Below, piece by piece: positions 47,510-61,254 of a stretch of DNA of 64,000 bases. This DNA comes from Macrotrachela quadricornifera (taxonomy: Eukaryota > Rotifera > Eurotatoria > Philodinida > Philodinidae), in NCBI GenBank assembly GCA_022393335.1, contig JAJEKB010021308.1, forward strand, positions 1,925,285 to 1,989,284, written 5' to 3'. The notes beneath the pieces are model-generated. The model did no database searches, had not been told where the DNA came from, and saw nothing but the letters and a program-made list of their open reading frames with translations. Position 1 is the stretch's first letter; every line of letters begins with the position of its first letter. Both the position numbers and the translations under genes were made by a program.

Positions 47510-48799
47510 ATGTCTTTCTGTCTTCATCCACAGTGCTGTAAGGTTTTGGAAGCTGATAGATTCTAGTAAAAGTATTGATAAAGATTAATAGAAATTAAAT
47601 TATTATATAATTCACTCTTTGAATTACTTTGTAGAGCTAATGACATATTAAAAGACTCCCCTTGAATAAACGACATAAAAGATAGATTAAAAGACCCCCT
47701 ACTTTAGCCATTTTCTTGTTACTTTGATGAATATATTTTTTCTTGGTATGTGTGTATTTTTAAGCGTCACTTTAGAAATATTTTTCTGGTTATTGCAATA
47801 TCCAAAACGATCTATACTTGAATAATATTAAGTGTACTTAACGAACATATGTAATCGATACTGTTCCCAAGGAACACGAACCCATTTTAAAATACACATC
47901 TATGTATTTTAGAACGCACTAAAATATTCATATACCCTTTTACTGTCTTTTATTAAAAATTTGACATGCGTTCCGGGTTTCTGGGAACCTGATAATCCTG
48001 CCTAGTTGCCATTTCGCGGTTCACAATTATCCGAAAACTGACACTCCTTCAACTTTATAATTGTTTTCTGAACTAAACAAACAAAATATCTTGCATAGAT
48101 AATGAACCAATCACAAATTCTATTAGAAATATTGCTACCACAAAATATCAATCAACTAGTTTTTTGTGACTACATGCGTTATATAATAAAAATGTCCGCT
48201 TTATGAAATACACTTTTGTAACAGAATATAGACTATTTCGTTTAACTTTACTAGCATAGAAAAAGCAAACAAAACGTTTATTCATAGCATAATCAGCATA
48301 AAAAGATTTATATGAAAACTAAATCATTGTATGTATTCAACACTATGGATTGTTTATGGACATAATAGAAAATCGCCTTACAGCCTGTGAACGATAAAAC
48401 AGAGTAGAAAACTCTGAGCCTTTTAATGCGTCAATAGCTTTAATTTATTTACGGTATCCAACATCTTTCATTTTTCAATCAATAACAGCGCACTTAACAC
48501 AATGCAAATATATGACCTGACTCTAGTTTCGCATAGTTGTGCATGACTGGGAACACTTGATTAAATGTTCGCCCTTGAATTTAGGTATCGGCATCATAAG
48601 TCTTTATCTCCCAAGTTTGTCACATTCACATCTACACTCATATTCATTACATAGAGCTTTTAGCAACCACTCTGGCATAACTTTTGATTGTATTAGGATA
48701 ATTTTATGGAGTTTATACCACTTTCCTGGAAAAAATTTTTTTTTATTAATTTTTTTGCGCTCAATCGACTGAAGATAGCCAAAAATAATGATGACTTTT

Positions 48800-49195
48800 A
48801 CTTGACATATGGTAAAATCAGATCATTTTCTCGGTACACGTAAAAGGTGTTATTCAAATTATTATAACGTTTAGAGCTCATATTTTGCCCATAGATAGAG
48901 GTTCATCAAACTAGCACAATCTTCAAAGGATTCGTTTTTCACTTGGACCTCAGTCGAGATGTTGATTCCTCAACTGGCAAGACTATCACGCATTTATCGC
49001 TGATATTGTAAAAGAGAGTCGTGTGCTTTGAGAATTCGATATCTCAGCCAAAATACAATTAAAAAACGAATCCTTTGAAGATTGTTCTAGTTTGATGAAC
49101 CTCTACCTATGGGCAAAATATGAGCTGTAATAACCTGAATAACACTTTTTAGATGTTCTCAGAAAATAATGTGGTTTTTCCGTGTATCAAGTTCT
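48800..49195. mobile_element. Foldback element
   Basis: Long inverted arms: CATATTTTGCCCATAGATAG, GGTTCATCAAACTAG and CTTCAAAGGATTCGTTTTT on the left mirror AAAAACGAATCCTTTGAAG, CTAGTTTGATGAACC and CTACCTATGGGCAAAATATG on the right. The same GGGCAAAATATGA-like word recurs near 59937 and 61427, which suggests a dispersed family. Confidence 0.8.
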
Positions 49196-50814
49196 CATTT
49201 CAAAAGAACGGCAAGTTTGAATGTCTTCTCAATTTTAAGAAACTTTTTCAGCTCATTAGACTTATAAAATTTTCATATTTAGATTCATCAAATTGATGTA
49301 GCGTGGATTTTTTTGTAAAGCTATCTAGTTTTTGCATCTCAAGATGTAAATGAGTTTCATACACTATTAAAACCGCCAAACAACGCACTTCAAAAGTATA
49401 ACTTTAATTTTTCGAAAATGTTGTTTAGTGGAAAAAGAAATTAGGATTGTTTTGGTAAGTTACATTAATATAAATGTTTTATTACCTATTTCATTTTTTG
49501 TTTAAAATATATTTTAATAAGTCAAATTACATGAAAAATTAATTGAATATATTTATAAAGATCTATAGTTAATTCTGAAGAAGATCCGAAAGAATTTTGT
49601 AATTATTGTTAGAGATCAGACGAAAGTTTGAAAGAAACGTAAAAATAACAGTTGTACGAAAAAGAATGACTTTCTTATGATTTTCGAAATTTCTCCTCTA
49701 TCGGCTATTTAGTTTAAACATTGTTTTTTTTTGACAAAAGATAGCGCTTGAAATTCTCTAAAAAACCATATATGACTACGTCAAAAAATTGTAAAAAGTA
49801 ATGGGTTACACACAGTGAATAGCCACGCGTGGGACCTCGTTTTTTTATTATTTACCTTGTTCTATTAAGAAACAAAATATATAATAAAATGCATGGTGAA
49901 AAGCTCTACCATTTACAAAGAACAAATTATTGAAAGATGAAATAAGAAAAAAAAATGAATCCATCTTATACGAAAAAATATATTATTTTCAAATAATCGA
50001 AATTTGATTACTCGAAATTGTGCCTTTTTTTAAGGTAAAAAGTATAATTATTAAATAAATGGTCTCATGCAAATTATAAAGCTTTTTAAATTGCATCGCA
50101 TGGTATTAATATATCGAGATAAATGACAAAAACAAAATGAGTCGTCAAGAGTGAACATTGATTATGTCTAGCCCATTAATTTTTACACGTTTTTCTCAAT
50201 TTCACTTAATTATCATTTTGCTAAATCGTCAAAATTGGTATTAGAAACACAAAGTAAAAGAAAGAGTTTTACTGACTACTATACATTAATTGGTGAGGTA
50301 GAAAAAGGTTTCTCCACAATTGAAAGAATATATTTGCAAACATGTAGTTCATATAGGAATTAGATTGAAATTTTGGAATCTACCTTGAACATAACAGGAT
50401 ATATCTTTCGGTTAAAAATGAACATTATTTAGCAAAATTTGTATATTCATCTATCGATTTTCAATATCTTACTTAAAAAATCAAACTTTTACACTTACAT
50501 CTCAAATAAAATACTTAGCAAGAATTACTTTTTTTACTTCGTTCAATTTATTTCAATAAGAATATCTGATTGATTTCGAAATTTCTTTTTGCAACTTACA
50601 TCGTTTGCTTGTTTTTCATGAATGATTTCTTTGTTCTTTTAATTTTACAGACTAGTTACACATTTGGTTTGATTGTCTGTTTATTTAGTTTCTTTTTTTT
50701 TGAAACTCTCTTTTAAATATGCAATTGATTGAAAAGAAATGTGCCTAGCAACAATCAAACATTTATGAGAAGAACGGATAAAGAATGATGGCAAAAAAGC
50801 AGCAGGAGATCATC

Positions 50815-51130
50815 ATTCTTTAATAAAATTTATTTCAGTATGATTCGAACAGACTTGGATCGATCGAAAAAAATACATCGAATAGAAATGTAATATTTCT
50901 TCGGATTTCCTCAGTTTTTGATTTCTAGCACTTCTATTATCCCATAACATCCTCACTTGAGCAGAATAAATTTGTAGATTCGACTGTTTTCTATCCAAAT
51001 GAGACTTTGCAGAGCTCAAATGGACAATCCGTTGACGAGATAAGATCAAAATCAATTTGTTGTCAATTATTTTTACTTTTTGAAGTACACATCACTCTCA
51101 AGGATTTAAAACCAACGTTTTCACATTTAT
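50815..51130. repeat. Dispersed repeat shared with 2930-3275
   Basis: Blocks such as TATCCCATAAC, ACTGTTTTCTAT, GAGACTTTG.AGAGCTCAAA and AAGTACACATCACT parallel the right part of the insertion at 1984-3275. A minus-strand ORF of 80 codons crosses it but is not supported by any domain. Confidence 0.5.
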
Positions 51131-52805
51131 TTTTTCTTTAATCAATCGAAATAAAAGTTTTTATTATATTGCTCTACCCATCATTTTATTTTTGAATGAG
51201 AAATATTCCTTTGTATATCATAGAATTTTATTCAATCAATCGAATAAATATATGATATTAATTTCAAAGGAGACTATACATTCGACTAGAGAATCTATGT
51301 GATAAAATTAAGAGTTCTCTTTAGAAAATCGCTAATTATATAGGGCACAATTGTCGATAGATACCAAGTATTATCGTAGAGAAACTATTTTAAATATTGT
51401 CTTTATCGTTCAGATCTATTTATTATTTGAAATTTCGAAGGATGTCATAATATCCTTCGCTTAGGTATCCGAAATTCATACCTAATAAGGACATCAAATT
51501 AACTTCAATGCTCCAATTAATTTTTTTTCACTGGAGAACCTTGAATACATTTGCAGTAGCAAGATGGATACTTGAGAATTTTGAAATGTGGGTGGACTGT
51601 TTATAGTTAGGGTTGTGTAACGGTGGATTACTGTTTAGGAAGGAAGGCGTGAAAAAATCGAGGAATCAAGGATCAATATAATATAGTGAGTTTTGTAAAT
51701 TGTAAGCATGATTTTGTCGTCTGCTGTTTGAAGTGACGAGATTAAAAAGTTTACTTTGGAATGTGCTTTTGCATGCTGTAGGTTTTTCGTGCGGAAAATG
51801 AGAGATTAGTGTATGATTTGAGCTTTCAGGATAGGAGGCATTGGGGACTAATGTTTGTTTTTGTAGGTTAAATTGGACAGTGTTTATGGGATTGTATTAT
51901 ATTTTTACTGAATAATAATAACAGATGGAAAACGTTGGGGTTTTCATTTCTGCGTGAGCGATGTCAAATTCAAAACTGTTTTGATCTTCTGAAGCATGCT
52001 CTGAACCTTTCGGCTTTGACTTTCATACTTAAAGAACTCATGATTAAATTTTTGTCTTAATGATAAGATTTTTAAATGTGTTGAAAAGTGAAGCAGTATG
52101 ACGGTGCGGTGTTAACATGTGATTAAACCATATCGTGCATGAAGCACGCTTTCTGGAAACCGTTCAGAAGCTCACTCTCATTTTGCCTGATTCGATGTGT
52201 TCTACGACTTTTCAGGAAACGAAATTGAAGACAAATAAATTATGTCCCATCTACATTTTGTTTGTTTAGGATGCATCGGTTTCATTTTTATACATGTCGT
52301 AGTCAAAATTGAACTTAAAAACAAAATTTGTTTTTGATGAGACGCGAAACTACAAAACGATTTTTATATTCGTAAATGCGATCTTTGTAACAAACATTTC
52401 GAGTGCGTCGAGATCATAAAACGATATTGAAAAATATTTTTATCAACAAGCAAGTCAATTGATTCTTTTTCATAAATGGAACTATTTCACCGCAATTATA
52501 CCACTTTATTGGAACGTGTTCCAAATCAGTATTTTGAGTAGCTGATCCGTCCAAAGACAACGTGATACATAATTAATGCAAAACAAATATACGTTGACAT
52601 AACAGGTCTGAAAAAGTAATGAAAATTTGAGATGCTCATATAGATAATTTCGTATGAAGAATTCGATGTGTTTTCGTACGAAAAAAACGAAGAAACTGCA
52701 TATATCTTGACAAAATCTTCAAGCAAACAATTATACATTCCAATTAGTTGTATTGAAAATGATTTCTTTAAATAAAACTTTAATATCTCCTTTCTTTGTC
52801 GAAGC

Positions 52806-53315
52806 CAGAGATGTCCATCGCGGCGGTGCCGCTGCCGCCGCGGCGGTCGCGGCAGCGGCAGCGGCGGAGTTTTTACAAAAACCATCGCGGCGCGGCAGCG
52901 GCGCGGTAGCAATTTTAATAATACCGTCGCAGCGCGGTGCGGCAGCGATTAGTTTTTTAACGACGCGTCGCGGCAGCGGCAGCTTTTCTAGAAAAAAATT
53001 TAAAAAACTCATGAATTTACAGATAATCTTGACATTGATGTCTGTTGCACTATAAGACTTGACGAACCTGAGCGATTAGCGACAGTAGCTCTAGTTTAAA
53101 CCAGTCACAGCCTTGAAAATCGAGAGATTTTTAAAAATACCATCGCGGCAGCGGCGCGGTAGCGGCAAGCTTTTTTAGTGTCACGGCGCGGCGCGGCAGC
53201 GGCGCGGTAGCTCTTTTTTGACTATCATCGCGTCGCGGCAGCGGCGCGGTAGCTTTTTGGTGATTATCGTCGCGGCGCGGCAGCGGCAGACTCTCAGCCG
53301 CGATGGACATCTCTG
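52806..53315. mobile_element. GC-rich hAT MITE (510 bp)
   Basis: Inverted ends CAGAGATGTCCATCGCGGC ... GCCGCGATGGACATCTCTG are flanked by a perfect 8-bp duplication GTCGAAGC (52798-52805 and 53316-53323). Both arms carry tandem CGCGGCAGCGGCGCGGTAGC-like units, a strong GC island in an AT-rich region. It is the larger relative of 11478-11788, which shares the ends and part of the middle (CTCGACATTAATAAGTGATG-like against CTTGACATTGATGTCTGTTG). Confidence 0.93.
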
Positions 53316-53879
53316 GTCGAAGCAACTAGATTTCAATGTATGTTACCGATCGACTTCGTAACTGCCTGTACTCCTTTAGTTTTCAGTAAAGAACACTGAT
53401 GAACATTATATCTTCCTAGATTTGAATAGATTTCTGTTGAGATTTTTAGCGAATTCTGTATTATTCTAGGCTTCATAAGATCTTAATAGGGAAATACTGG
53501 CGATTTTTAGATCGAAAATAATTGTATACTTTTTACGTTTTTCTACCTTCTACTCCATATATATCATGGAAATTTGGTAAAAATATCTAATTTGAAACAG
53601 ATTCAAAATAAATTTACAATCTTAATCTTAAAAATAGTTTTTCACTTTTTTCTAGGTGGTCTTGACAACAAAAACTATAAATTCTTAAACTAGATTAGAT
53701 TTTGATATAAGGATAATGACGAACTCTAAATTTCAATATGCAAAGTACATTATGGCATAAAATAAACTAAAACTTTAAAGTTACGAATTATGGAGATATT
53801 TTAAATTTTCAAATTTTCTCAATGAAACGTAAGATTAAGATGCTTGCTTCAACTTTGACCGACACATACACAAGTAAAA

Positions 53880-54362
53880 TTATTGAAGCTTTTTTATGTA
53901 TATGCACAATTTTATTTTAAAGGACATTATACGAATGATTGGAAAACGAAAGGTATTACTCTTTAATCAACGACTATTGTATTCTACTTGACAGATCATC
54001 ATGAATAAGTATAGATTTATTTCTCATTACCTTTAATTATTGCACATTCTTTCTCGCTATTACTATCTATGTGCATTATCAAAATGATTGAAGTTTTGAT
54101 TGATGTATCGTTTTATTTGTGTATATGCACAATTTTACTTTAAAGGAGATTATGAGGATGATTGGAAAACGAAAGTCATTATTCTTTCATTGACGACTAT
54201 TGTATTCTACCTGACAGCTTACCTTGAATAAGTATACATTTTTTTCTCTCATTACCTTTGATTATTGCACATTCTTTCTTATTATTACCATCTATATTCA
54301 TTATCAATACCATTGAAGTTTTGAGTGATATGCAGTCTTATTCGTGTATATGCACAATTTTG
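53880..54362. repeat. Tandem repeat, unit about 224 bp
   Basis: The word GTGTATATGCACAATTTT or its close variant occurs at about 53898, 54120 and 54345. Between them GATTGGAAAACGAAAG, GACGACTATTGTATTCTAC and GATTATTGCACATTCTTTCT are repeated in the same order. Two full units and the start of a third are present. No coding potential. Confidence 0.85.
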
Positions 54363-55548
54363 TGGATAGAATAGGTTCGTTACATTAAGAAAAAAGATAC
54401 TTAAAATTTTGAACTAAAGTTGAAAGTATTGAAGAAAAAAAAATGAACCGTTCGATCATGATTCTGTTATTTGATAGTGAGTGTCGAAGCAATATTTTTT
54501 TGTGGCAGTCGTAGAACCAATGTATCGAACATATGAACTTAAAATTTCTCCCATTTTCAAAGTAATTTGAAGAAACAAGTCAATTTTATGAAGATAGCAT
54601 ATTTTTATTCTGAATTGAGCTCTTGTTTAGTAATATCTATCAAATATTCGATTGAACATAAGGAGTGAAAAGAGCACACGAACATGTTTTAAATGGAAAC
54701 AGAAGATAGCGTTGGCGAACTATAATAGTGTTTGAAACATGGCAAGATTTATTATTATATTTTAATTGTGAGATGATGCCCAACAAAATGCGTGCAGCTA
54801 TACAATACGACTCTCAATCTAAAAAGGATAAAATTGATCGTAATGATTAAATGCTCTTCTAATTCTATGAGGAAAATATTCTAAAAAAATCATATTTCAC
54901 GCTAATTGAAACTAATAATCTACTGGAAGCATGATATTGAGTTTAGCAAGACAATAGTATGCTTCTCATGGTTGTTATCAATATTTAATACTATTCTGAC
55001 CCAGTTAAGTAGAACATATTTTCATTTTGAATTTTTTCTTAAAATTAAAAGTTGAAATATGAGAGAGACAACAGAAACGCGGTGAGAATATAGGAAGAGT
55101 ATGCTAACTACTAGATAATGTCCTTTGATAGTGATGATAGATGATGACACTGTTAAATTTTCAGTGTAGAGTTGTGCTTGTGCAGTATATTCTACGAAGG
55201 AAAAAAATTATTAAATTAATTCGTAAACATAAAATATTGGCAATGGTAAAAATTCAAAGAAGAATATAAGAATGATAGAATAAAAATACCGGAATATTCT
55301 CTGAATGTGCTATCAACGAAACACTACATCGACGTAACATATCTCGCTTACTTCCGGCAATTAAAGTACTTATTCAAATATTCTTTGCATCTTGAGGAAA
55401 TAATATGAGATCATCTATAAAGCTCTTCCGATAAAATTAAAATTGTTTTTTATTTGTTCTTTAATTCCTTTCAAGGCGATTCAGTTCTTCGAAGTTTATA
55501 AACTCAACATACCAATTTTCATACATGCTCATCCTCGATAAATGTATT

Positions 55549-55582
55549 CAAGGATATTTTCCATGTATGGGAAATATCCTTG
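55549..55582. repeat. Hairpin with 15-bp arms
   Basis: CAAGGATATTTTCCA and TGGGAAATATCCTTG form an inverted repeat (one mismatch) around a 4-bp loop, followed by no T tract. It lies about 180 bp upstream of the piggyBac remnant; no function can be assigned. Confidence 0.7.
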
Positions 55583-55760
55583 TAACGAATATGGATTTTT
55601 CCAATGAAATTTATCGCATTGATTTTTTCCCATTCACTTTTCTTCTGTGATACATTGGATTTTTTCGACTTGTTCATGCATGCATATGTAGATACATAGA
55701 TCATTCTAATCGAGATAATGAAAATAAACTAAAGTAACATTCTTAAAATTTGCAATTTAC

Positions 55761-57056
55761 ATGCTATTCGAAGAAACAGCTACAGAGGAAAGTGGCTACT
55801 CGTTAAGTGATGTAAGCATTTTGGATAATCGGTTCTCCAGAATACAATTCAAATCTATAATCTTTGAAGAAATTACGGATAACGATGTGGATTCGCAAGT
55901 CTGGAGCGAAATAAAATCAGAACTGAATACAGAATTTTTGGAAGATTATGGAATAATGAAAGAAATACCAGCAAATTCGGAAGATAATGCGTTCAATCCT
56001 ATCGATTGTTATCGGTATTTCATTACTGATGAGATTATTAGTCTCATAGTTCGTGAAACTAATCGATACCCAGAACAACATTTACAAACTGAGAAACTTA
56101 CCAAACGATCAAAAACTCTTCAATGGAAAGCAACTAGTATTGAAAAAATGCTGAAATTTTTTGAAATTATTATTGAAATGGGGTCTAGTACAAATGTCAG
56201 AAACAGATTTTTACTGGAGTGAAGCCAAGTTATTTGGATCTGATGTCATTCAAAATACGATTTCAAGAGATCGATTTGAATTGCTTCTCAAACTTTTTCA
56301 TTTTTCGAACAACCAAGAAGAGTATGCAGACCAAGACAGGTTGTTCAAGCTCAAACCACTTACCATGGAAGGGGAGACTTTTGTTCGAACAATGTATTTC
56401 TGAAAAAGTGCACAAATATGGAGTCAAGATATATAAGCTGGCGGATACTAATGGATACACCTTCAATTTTATGATTTACACTGATAAGCAGCATCCAACG
56501 GCTAGTCTTGGGCATGTTCAAACTATCGCACTCGATCTGGCAGATGATTCTCTGGAATATCATTGAACTGTAGTAGTTGACAACTTATTTAAAAGTATTT
56601 CTCTCGCAGAAAGTTTATTGTAAAATTATATTTATCTTATTGGAACATTGAGAAGCAATCGCGCTAGACCGGGGCATGGAGTGGTTCAGAAAAAGCTCAA
56701 ACATGTTGAAGTTTATGGACTTCAGAGTAACAATGGTATAAAACTAATCAAATGGAAAGATAAACGTGATGTTTTAATGATGGCCACAAAGCCATCGCAT
56801 TCGGCAACGTTGGTAGACACTGAAAAAAACAATAAAATCAATCAACGCACCATCAAACCACCAGTTGTGCTCGATTACAATAAATGAAAAACAAGGTATA
56901 GATTTGTCTGACCAGTTAGCAACATACGATACATGCCTTCGACGATCTAAAAGATGGTATCACAAAGCGGCGTTTGAGATGATATTTGGATTGTCAATAG
57001 TGAAGGTTTATTCAATTTACAAAGAATATTATGGCAAGAACATTATGGCGGTGTTA
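55761..57056 (+). pseudogene. piggyBac transposase (DDE_Tnp_1_7), broken
   Basis: Motifs appear in order across three frames: an acidic N-terminus; FNPIDCYRYFITDEIISLIV and NRYPEQHLQT; FYWSEAKLFGSDVIQNTISR and RFELLLKLFHFSNN; CISEKVHKYGVKIYKLADTN (first catalytic Asp region); VVVDNLF (second Asp); SNRARPGHGVVQKKLKHVEV; KQGIDLSDQLATYDTC (third Asp) and RRSKRWYHKAAFEMIFG. Frameshifts lie near 56190 and 56385, with a TGA near 56565, a TAA near 56620 and a final shift near 56880. All three catalytic aspartates remain readable, so decay is fairly recent. TTAA-flanked ends were not located. Confidence 0.88.
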
Positions 57057-60000
57057 TAGTTTCGCAAAAGTCCAGTGCAGAGCTGGGCAAGTCAGATGTT
57101 TTTCAAGTCACAAGTCAAGTCTGACTTGACTAGCTTTAATTACTCAATTTATTTTATTATTGCTAAAAAGTAACCTAAAACAAAAATATACCAGGCAATA
57201 GAGAACTTCAAGCGATATTCAATGATATGGTTATTTTTCCCAAAATGTGCTTTCAGATTGTTAAAATAGTTGAAATATCGTGTCTAGCTTTTGCTTTCCA
57301 GGGATATATATCTTTATAAAAAATAAAAATTATCTAGATCCGTGAAGACTCTCATCATTAAAAAAGACATAGAGTATATATTTATATATAAATTTACAAC
57401 TTTAATTAGGCTTGTACAACGTTAAATATATAATGGAATAGATGACTGTTTATGTTGGTGTGTATATTGATGAATGTGAGGAAACTTTAAGATCCGCAAG
57501 ATCCACGCCATTGAATAAAAGTGGTTGATTTTTTTTCAAAATTCAATTTAAAATCAAAAAGAACATAGACTCAAATTTTTCCGGATTTCCGACCGAATAT
57601 GATAGAAAAGAAAGCGAAAAATCCGGCAAATTCCAATCTGGAATACTACTTCTGCGAACTCACAGGAAAACCTCAGAACCGAATGTTTCCGGACCGTATT
57701 GTTGGAAATGGAACTATTGTTAAATGTAATAGTGGTGGACAACTCCGGTATTTATTTACTCCAGCTTTGTTCCAGCTCCAGACATTTTCTAGCTGCTACA
57801 CTCGAGTTTTTCTCTAACAAAAAATAAAATTGTTGTTTTCTTTGAAGACTATGCTTTTTTTGTCCCTTTCACAGACTAGTCCTTTTACGTGTTAATGTCG
57901 AACAGATTCCGTTTGAAAGAATAAAAGTGAGAGTGGAAAGAATACAGTTCTTGATATTCTGCTGACATGTTATACCTCAAGTGACTTTCTGCTTTGCACA
58001 TTCACTCAATCGCTCCCCCTCTATAGTAAAGCTGGTTTCGTAAGGTGCCAGTCCAAAGAGAGAGCTGTCTATCTCTGGTAAGTAAGGTGAAAGGCGAAAA
58101 ATCAATAGATCGCACATTTCCATATTTGCTTCCTGCAAATGTTCCATTAATTTTAGAAAAACTGGCTAATGTGTTTTTATTTTTCCTTTCCGTATTTCAG
58201 TATAGATAATATTGGCTTCGTATGCATTGAAAAAAAAAACTTTGCTTATCAGCTGTTCTGCCTGACTGATTACGTATTTTAGCATATATATAAGTGAGAT
58301 GACTAATATATAATTATTTCTCTCTTTCTGTACGTTGATTATAGGCTCTTCTGTCTGATTGCTTGCTTATTTTTTCATTTTGGTGAAATGGAGGCTATTT
58401 CCACATGAATGATCAGCACGACTGAAGAAAAATAAAAGCAAACACTCTCTTTGTGTTTAATTAGTTATTTGCCTTCATCTATATTCACATCTAGCATATT
58501 CATCACTTTTCGTCGACTTCAACATCACATATAGGTAATTATTATATCCTTTTTATTTTATCTATGATATTTAAATGACATCTTTTCATATGAAAACTTG
58601 ATATCTTGCAATAAAAAAAAACAGGATAGGGTTTTTAAAAGGCATTTTAAGGGTGGAACTAAGTATAAGGCTAGTGCAGACGCTGTGAGAACATACGAAA
58701 TCCTCTTTAGAAGATTTAAAAGATTCTTTCGATGTTTAAAAGAGTTTTGATATCGTCAAATCTTTGAAATTCTGTAGAGCTCTGATGTCTCCTCAGCGAA
58801 TTAAAATGTGTTACTTCAAATTTGATTGTACTGCCGTTTTTACAAATAACGAAGAAAGTCAGATTGATGAGAAGCTACTATCATGCTAGGAAATACCACG
58901 ATAAGAAGAAGCATTTCTTTAGTCAAAAAATCACTTAATCAAGGAATCCAAAGAATGAAAACATCATTCTAGTGGGCGTAAATATGGGCATAGCTCACTG
59001 GCAACGCCGTTAAATACATGAAATCCTAGTCCATTGCCATAGCTACCATATTTCGAATCAACATTAAAGACAAATATGTAACAAAAATCATTCTCTTCAA
59101 TGAATACATCATCAAAAACCCGTATTTCTAAAGAAAAAGATATTTATCCGGAGTTATTCTAGCGTATTCGATGAATTCAAACATCTGTGACAGATATAGA
59201 ATTAAATTCTCTTTCAGATGCCTCATATTCTATTCATCAGATAGACGTGTAAGAGGAGATACTTATTCAACAACGAAATACCAACACTATTATTCACTAA
59301 TTCTAAGAGAAAGAAAGATTTCTCACAAATCATTTAAGCATCCTTGTTAAATTAAAATATATGTGACATATACAGAATTACATTCTATATTGATAGACAA
59401 ATATCCTGTTTATCAAGCAGAATTGTAAGAGGAAATATTCAACCAAGAATATTGTTAGAAATCCATGATTGAATAAATCTAAGGGAATAAATATTGGTTT
59501 AATGATTCTTCAGGAATGGAATACATTATTGCCATAGCGAATATAGAAAAGAATCATCTGGCAAGAAAAGTATAGTCGAGTAATGAAAAATCGTTTCTGT
59601 TTCACAAGTATCAGAGTAGAGTTTGAAGTGCTTTATCACTTTTAGCTGTCTATTTTGTGCATAAGTATAACATCTATAGAATAGATAGTGTCTCTCATGA
59701 TATGGGAACAAGTTGTAATCTGACTTAAATATAAATGTTTTACTCCACCACATGCATATCTCGCTGACACTGTGTTCAAAAATTCTGAAGTTTTAGATCA
59801 ATACCCGAAAACACGATTTTGTCAGAAAGCCAGAGTACCGCAGGAAGTTTTTGGTAAAACTTCTATATCTTAGCCAAATTCCAACGTGAGTCCATATCCT
59901 CTGAGGTCTTTTCTAGTCTTTAGTTGTATTAGTTATGGGCAAACTATAGAACTAACAACAGTGTGTCACTTCGAACGATCAACTCAACGACAGATATTCG

Positions 60001-60534
60001 CAGTATTTCTCATTACCTACAGATGAATTTTAACAGTCAATAAAATATTTTCGAAATAGTGTATGCTGTGAAATGACTCCCAAGATGACCTCTTTCATAG
60101 AGACAAGCACGGATACGCTACCATTTCTGTTCTCCTTAGTGAAGTGTGTGGGTTCTATTCTTTTTATTGCTGCTATCTTGGTTGCAAAATACAAGAATGA
60201 GACAAACGTATTGTTGATATTCGATGACAATGAAAGAGGCACACTATGACATTATACGATCTTAGGATACAATTTGTTGCTGTTTTTGCTTTCATATTGA
60301 GCAATTAATACCGTCCTTCTACTGAATCTTATTCGGCTGTGCGTCACATAATGCTAGACTCCAGACTAAAGTATCGTGGAACAAAGTGAAACACATTTGA
60401 AACCAGTACGAGCCCTTTTCTCAGAATTTGCCCTCAGCAGTTTCATTATTTAAATCATGAAACTATCATATATTTGTCACTGTAACGACGTGTCAGAGGT
60501 GAGCAGCTTCGATTGTCGGCTCTGACTAAATGAA

Positions 60535-60850
60535 GTGAGCCAGTGTCTAAGAAAAAAATCTTGAATACGTCGAATCTAACGTCATTCGACGCAGAAATGT
60601 TTGCTCTTTCCAGCTATGTAGTTAACTTGAGTGTTGCCATTTGTTGAGGTGCGTATACACCCAGATAAAAATGTTGGAGCCAGTAATCGCGAGCGGCTGT
60701 TGAGTTCGATCGGCTTCGACGACTTTAATCAATGAATATTCTTTTCGGAGAGAGACAATAGTGAAATCGAATACATAGTTGAAAAGAACAAACATTTCTG
60801 CGTCAAATGACGATAGATTCGACATATTTAGAATTTTTTCTGAGCCACTA
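60535..60850. mobile_element. Foldback element
   Basis: GTCGAATCTAACGTCATTCG with ACGCAGAAATGTTTGCTC on the left mirrors GAACAAACATTTCTGCGTC with AATGACGATAGATTCGAC on the right; outer parts (GTGAGCCAGTGTC against GAGCCACTATAATC) are weaker. The 123-codon minus-strand ORF through it is an artefact of the arms. Confidence 0.7.
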
Positions 60851-61123
60851 TAATCAACTGACTGTGATTGGAGACGGCAACAGGAGTTGTCCATCTCGGT
60901 GACGTATATCCTCCGCGTAACTACCTTATCCAAGATTCTATTTCTCTCTAGATACATATTTACGTATATGACAGTCACTTCTAAAATATGCACTTAATGG
61001 TGCCCCATGAAACTGTCGCACACTATCTAATTTAGAAAAAAAATTATCGGATACTTAAAAGCACGTTGAAAATCTATCATACTACTCATTATTAGAGAAA
61101 ATCCCATTTCAGACGTACGAGCG

Positions 61124-61254
61124 TTCATAAAAAAATTTCAGCATTTTGCGACAAAATGTTTTTGAGCTATGAATTATTCAAGGTATAGGCGCTTTTCTAT
61201 CAATATTACGCAAAACCATACAGATTTTGTCGGAAAATGCTGGAATTTTTTATG
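61124..61254. repeat. Short foldback
   Basis: TTCATAAAAAAATTTCAGCA and TTTTGCGACAAAAT mirror GATTTTGTCGGAAAATGC and TGGAATTTTTTATGAA. Confidence 0.65.

Larger units (their letters stand above)
46519..55760. other. Gene-poor region, 9.2 kb
   Basis: No ORF here shows a recognisable domain or exon-like composition. The region holds foldback elements (46952-47509, 48800-49195), a dispersed repeat (50815-51130), a hAT MITE (52806-53315), a 224-bp tandem repeat (53880-54362) and a perfect-arm hairpin (55549-55582). Long alanine or proline readings near 52.7-53.3 kb come from the GC-rich MITE. Confidence 0.6.

Noticed and set aside
52526..53325. Several overlapping ORFs with poly-Ala or Arg/Pro-rich stretches
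   Set aside because: They are translations of the GC-rich tandem motifs of the hAT MITE at 52806-53315.
57599..57817. Plus-strand ORF with two Cys residues after the piggyBac remnant
   Set aside because: The motif does not match a known zinc-binding C-terminus of piggyBac, and the minus strand is equally open; composition looks random.
60622..60993. 123-codon minus-strand ORF
   Set aside because: It spans both arms of a foldback element and has no recognisable domain.
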